From: Algoriphagus lutimaris
GTDB lineage: Bacteria > Bacteroidota > Bacteroidia > Cytophagales > Cyclobacteriaceae
Assembly: GCF_017051705.1 (NCBI RefSeq)
Contig: NZ_JAFIDJ010000001.1
Coordinates: 2,261,786-2,325,785 of the forward strand
Reading direction: 5' to 3'
DNA: 64,000 nucleotides
A program made the position numbers and the translations under genes. The notes under the pieces are model-generated. The model was given only the letters and a program-made list of their open reading frames with translations. It was not told the DNA's origin and did not search any database. The stretch's first letter is position 1, and every line of letters starts with the position of its first letter. Of the stretch, positions 45,274-52,188 are shown in pieces.

Positions 45274-46623
45274 TTAGTTTTTATTCAAATCTGATAAAGC
45301 ATTGATTTCCAACACATCTCCCAATAGGGAATCCAAAGCGGCCCGATCAAAAAGTCTCCCATTTAAGATAACTGCTGATATTTCCTGAGTAGCTCGGATA
45401 TCTTCCAAGGGATTGGAATTCAGAAGGACGAGGTTAGCATTTTTTCCAGGAGAAATTGTCCCTTCAAGAGCCTGAGTTCCTAAGTATCGGGCTGGACTTA
45501 CCGTGGCAGCTTTCAAAATCTCAATTGGTTCCATCCCCAAGTCTTGTAATAGCTCCATTTCTTCATGAACCGAAAAGCCTGGAACCACTAAGCCAAAGGT
45601 GTCGGAACCAATCATAAGCGGTACACCTGCATCAGAAAGTTGGAGTGTAAAACCCTTCATCCACTCTAGCCATTCGCTTAATAATAATTCGGCATCTTTA
45701 CCGTAAAGCACCTTCCCCTTCAAGTCTTTTCGATACGGATTTTCATCCGAAAGCCAATAATTACGATCACCCGAAAGCATGTATTTTGCATAATCCGCTT
45801 CTCCTAACTTCTTGAATTCAGAATCATTGAGATAATGGATAATCCGTTCGAATACCTTTAATGTAGGTACTATGGTAATCCCACTGGTTTTAATTTCCTC
45901 TACCACTGAGGTCATAAAATTCTCGTCATTTCGTTGTGTTTCCCCAAAGAGATATACAAATTCCTCCACATGTTCGATGGACTTCATTCTTAGGGAATAA
46001 TCTAAACCCATTGCTCTTTGTGCATGCCCGATGACTGAAAGCCCTTCTTTTTCGGCTTCCTCCAAAAGACCTTGGTAGATATTTTCCGGAAGATTGTCAG
46101 CGATTTTCAGGAAATCATATCCCTTTTCCACATTGCTTTGGACCATTTCTCTCGCTTCCTCCTCACTTTGCAGCATGGAGGAATTCAAGTAAGGCCCTGT
46201 TGTGAAATATCTGGGCCCCAGAATTTCACCCGAATTAATTTTCTCTCGGATACCCACCTGATCCTGCCAGTCATATTCTGCCATATTCCGGACTGTGGTC
46301 ACCCCATTGGCTAGTAAAAGATTTAGATCTCGTTCGATCCCTCCTTGAGGATTTCTCCAATGAAAGTGCATCTCGTGAAATCCTGGTATCATAAATTTTC
46401 CCTGAGCATCCACTACTTGGTATAAATCCGATTTCGGATTATTGGATGCAGCTTGAATACTCAGAATTTTCCCATTTGCAATTAATACTTGTTGGTCTTT
46501 CAATATCTCTTTGGAGGTCATACTAATCACATTTACATGATTAACCAACAGTGTATCCGCATATTGATTAACAGGAACCCCATTCAGAAAAGGCCATAGA
46601 ATCCCCAGCATGAATAATTTCAT
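45274..46623 (-). CDS. Amidohydrolase-family protein (imidazolonepropionase-like), secreted
   Basis: A 449-residue metal-dependent hydrolase with a short signal peptide (cut near GVPVNQ). Metal ligands are visible: HEMHFHWR (HxH), VIGHAQRAM, SIEHVEEF and GSDTFG; the C-terminal part GTISPGKNANLVLLNSNPLEDI is the usual return beta sheet. Such enzymes cleave amides or dipeptides, for example prolidase-like ones. It is enclosed between two serine hydrolase genes in one operon, which suggests joint breakdown of one peptide or amide substrate. Confidence 0.88.
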   Translation of the reverse strand: MKLFMLGILWPFLNGVPVNQYADTLLVNHVNVISMTSKEILKDQQVLIANGKILSIQAASNNPKSDLYQVVDAQGKFMIPGFHEMHFHWRNPQGGIERDLNLLLANGVTTVRNMAEYDWQDQVGIREKINSGEILGPRYFTTGPYLNSSMLQSEEEAREMVQSNVEKGYDFLKIADNLPENIYQGLLEEAEKEGLSVIGHAQRAMGLDYSLRMKSIEHVEEFVYLFGETQRNDENFMTSVVEEIKTSGITIVPTLKVFERIIHYLNDSEFKKLGEADYAKYMLSGDRNYWLSDENPYRKDLKGKVLYGKDAELLLSEWLEWMKGFTLQLSDAGVPLMIGSDTFGLVVPGFSVHEEMELLQDLGMEPIEILKAATVSPARYLGTQALEGTISPGKNANLVLLNSNPLEDIRATQEISAVILNGRLFDRAALDSLLGDVLEINALSDLNKN

Positions 46624-46654
46624 TTTATTTTTGATTTGATATGTTGTTAGGAAA

Positions 46655-48322
46655 TTAGTTAAGGCGTGAAAGCTTCAAGTTTTTAACCCGCCCATTCGAC
46701 AGCATTACTTCTGCTGCTTTTCCTTCTGGATTAAGGACAAATTCAACGGAAAACACTGGCCAAGCCCCACGAAACGCATTAGCGGTCATTCTTTCCAAAG
46801 GAATTTCACCATGTCGTGGATGGTAGACCATTAAATTCTCTTCATTAATTTTGAACCAATAAGAAGCCTGTAATTCCACACTGTAATACTCCCCTTCCAA
46901 ATCCATCAGGTCTGATGCCGAAAAGGAATTTTCTCCAAGTGGAACCCAGATATTTACAATGCCTTCCTTTGAAAGCAATTTGGCGCTGCTTACTACTCCA
47001 TTCTGAACCTCAAAGCTCAATTTTCGCCCGTCTGACTCTAAAACAGAAAATTCTCCGTTCCCCAAATGCAGAAGTATACGTTCCAAAGTCCCAATCTTTG
47101 CAATGAGCTTCTGTTCCTTTTCGAGGATTTGGATAACCTGCTTATCATAAGTATCCCAGTAACTCCCTTCAAGAAGATTTGCTTGAATAGGTTCAATATT
47201 TTTTACCTCTGCTTTATCAGATGAGATCGGGCTGATGGAGGTTACAGGCTTATTCAAAATAATTTCAGAAATTCCATTGAGTTTCTGTCCTAAATTGGAA
47301 GAACTGAAGTTGGAAAGGATCGAAATGCTCAGTTTCAAGTCTGGAAAAGTAGCAATCTGAGCTCGAAAACCACCGATTGATCCAGAATGATGGATTCTTC
47401 TCTGTCCACCAAATTGATCTACAATTAAACCGAAAGCATAATTGCCAGCCTGACCATTGGAATAAAGACCAATTTCCTTCATCTGCTCAAATGCATTTTC
47501 CCAGCCAGGTTTGGGTTTATAAAGGTTTTTTGCCCAAATGAGTAAATCTTCCGAGGAAGAATGGATATTTCCTGCACCGGTATAGTTCCAATAATCCAAT
47601 GCTCTTTCAAAAATTCTATCGTGACTGTGGTAATAGGAAGACGCATTGCCAGGAACTATGCGGGTATAATTATCCTCGACATAGGTATGCTCCAACCCAA
47701 GAGGTTCAAAAACCTCGCTTGCCATCCATTCAGCAAATGACTTCCCAGAAAGTCGCTCTACGACCATAGCCATCAGCACATAGCCTGTATTGCAATATCC
47801 ATATCGTTCTCCAACCGGATAATTCAGATCCTTTTGCAAGGTCACAAATCGGAATACATCTTCATTGGATCGGACATCATCCCCTCTCCATCCTGCCAAA
47901 CCCAACAAATCATGAACACTTCTCAAACCACTGGTGTGATAGATTAAATGTCGAAAATTAATCGGTTGCCTAAAATCAGGAATTTCAGGCAGGTATTCAT
48001 TGACCTCATCATCCAAGGAAAGAAGTCCCTTTTCTGCCATTCGCACGATTGCCATAGCCGTGAACTGTTTTGATACGGAGGCGATATTAAATAAGGTACT
48101 TGGGGTATTTGGAACTCCAAAATCCAAACTTGCAAGACCAAAAGCTTTAGAATAAATCATTTCCCCATCCTCCATAACACCCACTGACCCTCCAGGCATT
48201 CCCGGCTGATTCCACTCCTGAAATATAGAATCTAGTAGCGCTTCCTTTTCTGGACTCAACTGTGCATAGGAAATCCCAATAGCACTTATATATAAGGTAA
48301 CGATGAAAATGAGTTTTTTCAT
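46655..48322 (-). CDS. Secreted serine hydrolase with C-terminal DUF3471-like domain
   Basis: A 555-residue exported protein (signal about 1-20). The beta-lactamase-like domain has SVSK (Ser82, Lys85), YCNTGY (YxN) and HHSGSIGG (HxG); the ~150 C-terminal residues form lipocalin-like or DUF3471-type strands. ATG at 48322 gives a normal signal; an ATG ten codons earlier is also possible. First gene of the operon to 43729, with the shared operator 71 bases upstream. Confidence 0.87.
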   Translation of the reverse strand: MKKLIFIVTLYISAIGISYAQLSPEKEALLDSIFQEWNQPGMPGGSVGVMEDGEMIYSKAFGLASLDFGVPNTPSTLFNIASVSKQFTAMAIVRMAEKGLLSLDDEVNEYLPEIPDFRQPINFRHLIYHTSGLRSVHDLLGLAGWRGDDVRSNEDVFRFVTLQKDLNYPVGERYGYCNTGYVLMAMVVERLSGKSFAEWMASEVFEPLGLEHTYVEDNYTRIVPGNASSYYHSHDRIFERALDYWNYTGAGNIHSSSEDLLIWAKNLYKPKPGWENAFEQMKEIGLYSNGQAGNYAFGLIVDQFGGQRRIHHSGSIGGFRAQIATFPDLKLSISILSNFSSSNLGQKLNGISEIILNKPVTSISPISSDKAEVKNIEPIQANLLEGSYWDTYDKQVIQILEKEQKLIAKIGTLERILLHLGNGEFSVLESDGRKLSFEVQNGVVSSAKLLSKEGIVNIWVPLGENSFSASDLMDLEGEYYSVELQASYWFKINEENLMVYHPRHGEIPLERMTANAFRGAWPVFSVEFVLNPEGKAAEVMLSNGRVKNLKLSRLN

Positions 48323-48392
48323 AAACTTTCGCTGACTTGACCTTTTGATCATTATTTCAATTCAAATTTAAGATACCCAATTTCCTTTGACA

Positions 48393-48407
48393 TTGACTTA
48401 GGTTAAG
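48393..48407 (+). promoter_or_regulatory. Shared 15-bp operator motif, copy 3
   Basis: TTGACTTAGGTTAAG upstream of the serine hydrolase operon; with copy 4 it forms a perfect 11-bp inverted repeat, GGTTAAGAATT (48401-48411) and AATTCTTAACC (48440-48450). Confidence 0.5.
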
Positions 48408-48443
48408 AATTCATTTTTCTCTGATTTCTTGACGTTTTAAATT

Positions 48444-48458
48444 CTTAACCCAGATCAA
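48444..48458 (+). promoter_or_regulatory. Shared 15-bp operator motif, copy 4
   Basis: CTTAACCCAGATCAA, 47 bases before the DUF4386 ATG; mirror image of copy 3 in the same divergent promoter. Confidence 0.5.
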
Positions 48459-48505
48459 TTTTCAGCCTTTTTTTCCGCCTTAGGTTTGTGGAAAATTAGG
48501 ATAAA

Positions 48506-49195
48506 ATGAAAAATCTCATAGTTCAAAGCGACCGAAACCTGATTCTGGGGCTGACAGGCTTACTTTATTTACTAGTGATTGTTTGCGGACTTTCCAGTGA
48601 ACTGGGATTTCGGGAAGTTTTATTCCTGCCAGAAGATATCCAGCAGACGATGGAAAACATCCAAGAAAACCTGAACCTACTTCGACTTGGAGTCTCCCTA
48701 GACATGGTAATGGTATTGGCTGATATCGGTTTAGCCTGGTTCTTCTTCATCTTATTTCGGGAGAACTTTCCAAGATTATCCTATTTAGCTTCTTTTTTAA
48801 GACTGTTGCAGGCGGCAATTATTGGAATCAACCTGATCCATCTATTACAAATCCCAACCCTACTCCAGTTATTTTCTGATGTTGATGAATCCCTATTTGT
48901 AGCCCGACAAATAGGCTATCTGATTGAATCCCATCGCCTAGGCTATTTACTAAGCGCGATTCCTTTTGGGATGAGCTGTGTGACTTTGGGGTACATGATG
49001 TACAAATCCGGCTGGTTTTCACGACTTCTTGGAGCCATGGTATTGGTTGCGGGATTTTCCTATTTGATTGATTCCTTCACCAATATCCTTTTGCCAAAAT
49101 ATGCTAATTACAGTGATATTCTGGTATTGGCAACAGCCGTGATTACAGAATTATCTCTATGTATATATCTGATTTTTAAAGGAGTAAAACAATAA
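48506..49195 (+). CDS. DUF4386 family membrane protein
   Basis: A 229-residue protein with six hydrophobic segments (about 14-32, 50-72, 84-104, 134-155, 165-185, 200-222). NLILGLTGLLYLLVIVCGL at the start and YMMYKSGWFSRLLGAMVLVAGFSYLIDSF in the second half are typical of DUF4386. Function unknown. Divergent from the serine hydrolase operon and sharing its paired operator; the tautomerase gene follows after 27 bases. Confidence 0.85.
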   Translation: MKNLIVQSDRNLILGLTGLLYLLVIVCGLSSELGFREVLFLPEDIQQTMENIQENLNLLRLGVSLDMVMVLADIGLAWFFFILFRENFPRLSYLASFLRLLQAAIIGINLIHLLQIPTLLQLFSDVDESLFVARQIGYLIESHRLGYLLSAIPFGMSCVTLGYMMYKSGWFSRLLGAMVLVAGFSYLIDSFTNILLPKYANYSDILVLATAVITELSLCIYLIFKGVKQ

Positions 49196-49222
49196 ATACT
49201 GATCTGTCAAAAAAAATAAATT

Positions 49223-49570
49223 ATGCCGCATTTTATTATTGAGTGCTCAGATGTGCTTTTAGATAAGCACTCCTCAGAAAAAATCATGAAAAAGGTTTAT
49301 GAAGCTGCTATATCTTCCAACCTTTTCAAGCCGGAAGAAATTAAAGTCAGAATAAGACCCTATCGAAACTTCTATGGAACATTTTCTCCAATAGAATTCA
49401 TCCATGTATTTGGAAATATCATGGAAGGTCGAAACCAGGTTCAAAAAAATACTCTTTCTAAAAATATTGTAACTGGTCTAAATCAACTATTTCCTGAAGT
49501 CTCCATTATCTCTATGAATATTAGAGATTTCGATAGGACGGGATATTTTAATAAACAAATGCTCCCCTAA
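49223..49570 (+). CDS. Tautomerase-superfamily protein (5-carboxymethyl-2-hydroxymuconate isomerase type)
   Basis: A 115-residue protein beginning Met-Pro-His: after Met removal Pro1 would be the catalytic base of the tautomerase superfamily. PHFIIECSDVLL, RIRPY and VFGNIMEGR fit the CHMI (HpaF) family that isomerises an intermediate of homoprotocatechuate breakdown. No other hpa gene is near, so the role here is uncertain. 27 bases after DUF4386. Confidence 0.8.
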   Translation: MPHFIIECSDVLLDKHSSEKIMKKVYEAAISSNLFKPEEIKVRIRPYRNFYGTFSPIEFIHVFGNIMEGRNQVQKNTLSKNIVTGLNQLFPEVSIISMNIRDFDRTGYFNKQMLP

Positions 49571-49757
49571 GAAAATACACACACTTTGATTTTTCAGAAA
49601 GTCAAAGAAAAATCAACTCTGAACTAGGGATCGTTTCTAACCAAAAATGATCCATTTCCAGAAAAAGCAGCAGAAAAGTCTTTCCTGCGAATTTAAAGGT
49701 ATTTCAGAATCTTAAAGAATTACAAAACCAACTATTAATTACTTAAACACAAAAAAA

Positions 49758-50051
49758 ATGAGAAAAATCATTTCAACTTTCGCCCTGGTTCTAGCCACTT
49801 CTCTTCTCTTAAGTTCATGCCACACCTATACGGTAACTGTAGGAGAAGGCTCCCAAACCGGAATCGAGTACAAGGAAAAAAACCATTACCTGATTGAGGG
49901 ATTGGCCGCTTTAAAAGTATCTGACCCTGTGAAAATGGCTCATGGAGCAAAGGATTATGAGGTAACAATAAAGCACACATTTGTGGATGGATTGATCCAT
50001 GTATTGACTTTCGGAGTTTATGCGCCCACAACCACCATTGTGAGAAAATAA
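49758..50051 (+). CDS. Bor-family lipoprotein
   Basis: A 97-residue lipoprotein (MRKIISTFALVLATSLLLSSC; lipid Cys 21). The remainder, with HTFVDGLIHVLTFGVYAPTTTIVRK, is the Bor family, named after the lambda-prophage surface protein. The Bor link fits an accessory or mobile-DNA segment, but such genes also occur alone in chromosomes. A hairpin terminator follows. Confidence 0.82.
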   Translation: MRKIISTFALVLATSLLLSSCHTYTVTVGEGSQTGIEYKEKNHYLIEGLAALKVSDPVKMAHGAKDYEVTIKHTFVDGLIHVLTFGVYAPTTTIVRK

Positions 50052-50381
50052 AGCCGCAATGATTTAATCCATGTAATAGGTATCCGCATTCGATTATGTG
50101 GATACCTTTTCCTCATCTTATTCGCAATGGTAAAGAGAGGAAGCTCCTTGACCGTGCGGACTAAAAATCATATCGACTTCCCAATTCTATGGATAGAATT
50201 TAGGGTTTTGGGTCAAACAATACACAATCGTAAAGAAAATTTGACTACTCCCAAAAGGGTATTGAAGCATTGCCGTTGAAAAGAAAAAAATTAAACATCC
50301 GTACTAAACCAAAGGAATTTGAGATTTAAACCTAAATCCCATACACTATAAAGAAGCTTTGTGAAATAAAAACTACTCAAA
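50052..50381. other. Non-coding region, 330 bases, with terminator
   Basis: Holds the terminator at 50078-50110. The remaining ~270 bases show no frame or repeat. A TTG start gene follows. Confidence 0.6.
50078..50110 (+). terminator. Intrinsic terminator of the Bor-like gene
   Basis: A 12-bp stem with one G-U pair (aggtatccgcat / atgtggatacct, 50078-50089 and 50096-50107) and a T run. Confidence 0.87.
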
Positions 50382-51272
50382 TTGAAAAACAGTATTCCTT
50401 ATACCCTATTAATAGCAATTGTACTATTCACATACGCTTGCAAAACTGAGACCTCAGAAGGTAGTCAGGCTGATTCCTCTACTGAAAAAAACCTATACTT
50501 TGGATATAAACCACCAGGTTTAATCCCCGAAGTTTTTGTTCCTAAAAATCAAACTACTGAAGATTGGAAATTGGGAAATCCAGACCAGTTGGACATGAAT
50601 GAGTTTTATTTCACTTACACTGGAAACAACCCTTTTGAGGATCCTGTAATTGTTTACCGAAATGAAGGAAGCTATTACAGGGTCAATAAATACAACTTTA
50701 AACATAATCCTGGCGATAGTAATATCTTATATTCAAGATGGAACTACATTGAACGCACTGATTCTGGTTGGTCAAAAATGAAAAGCTTAGGTCCCATGTT
50801 TGAAAGAGAAGACTGGGGGATTATGGTCATGTCGGTATCTGCTAAAGGTACTCTTGTTTTTGATGACTATAAAAGCAATGATGTAATCAGAATGTCACGG
50901 ATTATAAACGGTAAGCGGGAAGAACCCAAGTTACTTAATGATCAAATTAATACAGGAAAATGGACTGCTCATCCATTCATCGCACCTGATGAATCCTTCT
51001 TAATATGGGGCAGCGAGCGAGCTGAAGGATACGGATTGTCTGATAATTATATCAGTTTTCGACAACATGATGGTTCTTGGGGTCAGGCCATTAATATGGG
51101 CGATCAGATAAATTCAGAACTGGTAGAAAATGGTGCTCGATTAACACCTGATGGAAAATATTTACTTTTTGGGAGATCTGAAGAAAAAGAAGGAGAGGAT
51201 GGAAAAAAATATTGGGTAACGACCAACTATTGGGTTGATGCCCAAATTATTGAAACTCTCAGGCCTCAATAA
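50382..51272 (+). CDS. PD40 beta-propeller-like lipoprotein (TTG start)
   Basis: A 296-residue lipoprotein: signal KNSIPYTLLIAIVLFTYAC with the lipid Cys at 20. The body has WD40-like PD40/TolB repeats (GIMVMSVSAKGTLVFDDYKSND, TAHPFIAPDESFLIWGSERAEG, NGARLTPDGKYLLFGRSEE). No ATG lies in frame upstream of the signal, and the next one is ~70 codons in, so the TTG at 50382 is the only start that keeps the signal. Last gene before the tRNA-end repeat copy B. Function unknown. Confidence 0.8.
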   Translation: MKNSIPYTLLIAIVLFTYACKTETSEGSQADSSTEKNLYFGYKPPGLIPEVFVPKNQTTEDWKLGNPDQLDMNEFYFTYTGNNPFEDPVIVYRNEGSYYRVNKYNFKHNPGDSNILYSRWNYIERTDSGWSKMKSLGPMFEREDWGIMVMSVSAKGTLVFDDYKSNDVIRMSRIINGKREEPKLLNDQINTGKWTAHPFIAPDESFLIWGSERAEGYGLSDNYISFRQHDGSWGQAINMGDQINSELVENGARLTPDGKYLLFGRSEEKEGEDGKKYWVTTNYWVDAQIIETLRPQ

Positions 51273-51775
51273 TCTTTCCGAAAAAAATTAACTGACAAAA
51301 TACATTCAATAAAACCTAAAAGAATTGCTTGTTTTAACCTGCTATGAAATTCCTTTCGGATTTTCAGTCTGGAGTGTATTTGAAGAACTTAATTGCAACC
51401 TGCGCAATTATCAAAGCTGAGCCCGTTTGAAGATAATAAAGAATTTTTAAACACCTTCTTAATAAGTGCAAAATTATACCAAAATCAAGGATGGTAGAAA
51501 CTCCCCTGATTTTAAATTATTTAACCATTTCAAATTGAGGATAATACTTCCTTTAACTTTAGAGGAATTGAACTTCGGTTGCAACTATCGTTGACAGGAG
51601 GAGCAAAACCTGATTCGAAAGTGTCAGGTTTTTTGTTTTAAGGCATTTCAGGCTTTTCTTGGGTTAATAGGACCTTGTCCTTGATGGATATCAGGACGAG
51701 ACAAAACTTCCTTCATCGTGGAGGAGAAGTCAAATCAATCCCATCCTCAAATCCATATAAGAATTAAGCGAATAA
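51273..51775. other. Non-coding region, 503 bases, containing repeat copy B
   Basis: No gene. Contains the tRNA-Asn 3' end/terminator repeat and its diverged flank (51596-51712). The ~300 bases before it hold no intact tRNA body, only frames broken by stops. Confidence 0.65.
51596..51712 (+). repeat. Repeat copy B: tRNA-Asn 3' end, terminator and flank
   Basis: aggaggagcaaaacctgat (51596-51614) is identical to 34478-34496; the hairpin with GAAA loop and T run follows (51606-51635), then TTTTAAGG and GGCTTTTCTT at matching distances and GGACGAG near 51694. The 5' body of a tRNA is absent. Confidence 0.8.
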
Positions 51776-52060
51776 TCATTTTGATACACTCAAAAGCCCA
51801 AGTAGGAGGAAAAAGAAAACACCAAAAAGGGAATAATAAAATAAATGATACAGTCTACCCACCTTTCCCTCATTCTTAATAGATATTTCTTTGTATAGAG
51901 GTAGGTATTTGAAAATCTTACCTTTCACAAAAAATCCTTTTCTAAACAGACTAACTGGGTGTCCATTATTGTTAAGGTAGTTCACAATGGAGTTGCTTAT
52001 AAATAAATTATACCACAACATTATTAAAGTAACAATCCCAAAAACAATAGCCATTTCCAT
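51776..52060 (-). CDS. Small membrane protein (two segments)
   Basis: A 94-residue protein with hydrophobic segments at about 1-25 and 72-92 and a basic middle loop. Not recognised. It lies between tRNA-end repeat copies B and C, in the opposite direction to the tRNA, so it may be cargo of a second small insertion. Confidence 0.6.
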   Translation of the reverse strand: MEMAIVFGIVTLIMLWYNLFISNSIVNYLNNNGHPVSLFRKGFFVKGKIFKYLPLYKEISIKNEGKVGRLYHLFYYSLFGVFFFLLLGLLSVSK

Positions 52061-52130
52061 TTTTGATTGATTCCCTTTTAAAGATACATTTTATTACTTT
52101 AATTCTCCTTTAACTGCAGCTTCCGACAAT

Positions 52131-52167
52131 AGGGGGAGTAAATCCTGATACGTAAGTGTCAGTTTTT
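52131..52167 (+). repeat. Repeat copy C: decayed tRNA-Asn 3' end and terminator
   Basis: agggggagtaaatcctgat-acg-t-aagtgtcag keeps the order and spacing of copy A (aggaggagc, cctgatacg, aagtgtcag) with several substitutions and shorter stems. Confidence 0.65.
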
Positions 52168-52188
52168 AAATATTAAAATCTGACACTT
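52154..52188 (-). terminator. Inverted repeat reused as terminator of the beta-helix gene
   Basis: aagtgtcag (52154-52162, part of repeat copy C) pairs with ctgacactt (52180-52188), which ends at the stop codon of the minus-strand gene. On the minus strand a short T-rich run lies within the loop, so termination strength is uncertain. Confidence 0.45.

Noticed and set aside
44178-48322. Reading the two beta-lactamase-fold genes as antibiotic resistance
   Set aside because: The SxxK/YxN/HxG set is shared with many peptidases and esterases, and context suggests catabolism.
34486-51595. Prophage or conjugative element in the tRNA-flanked segment
   Set aside because: No integrase, structural phage, relaxase or tra gene is seen.
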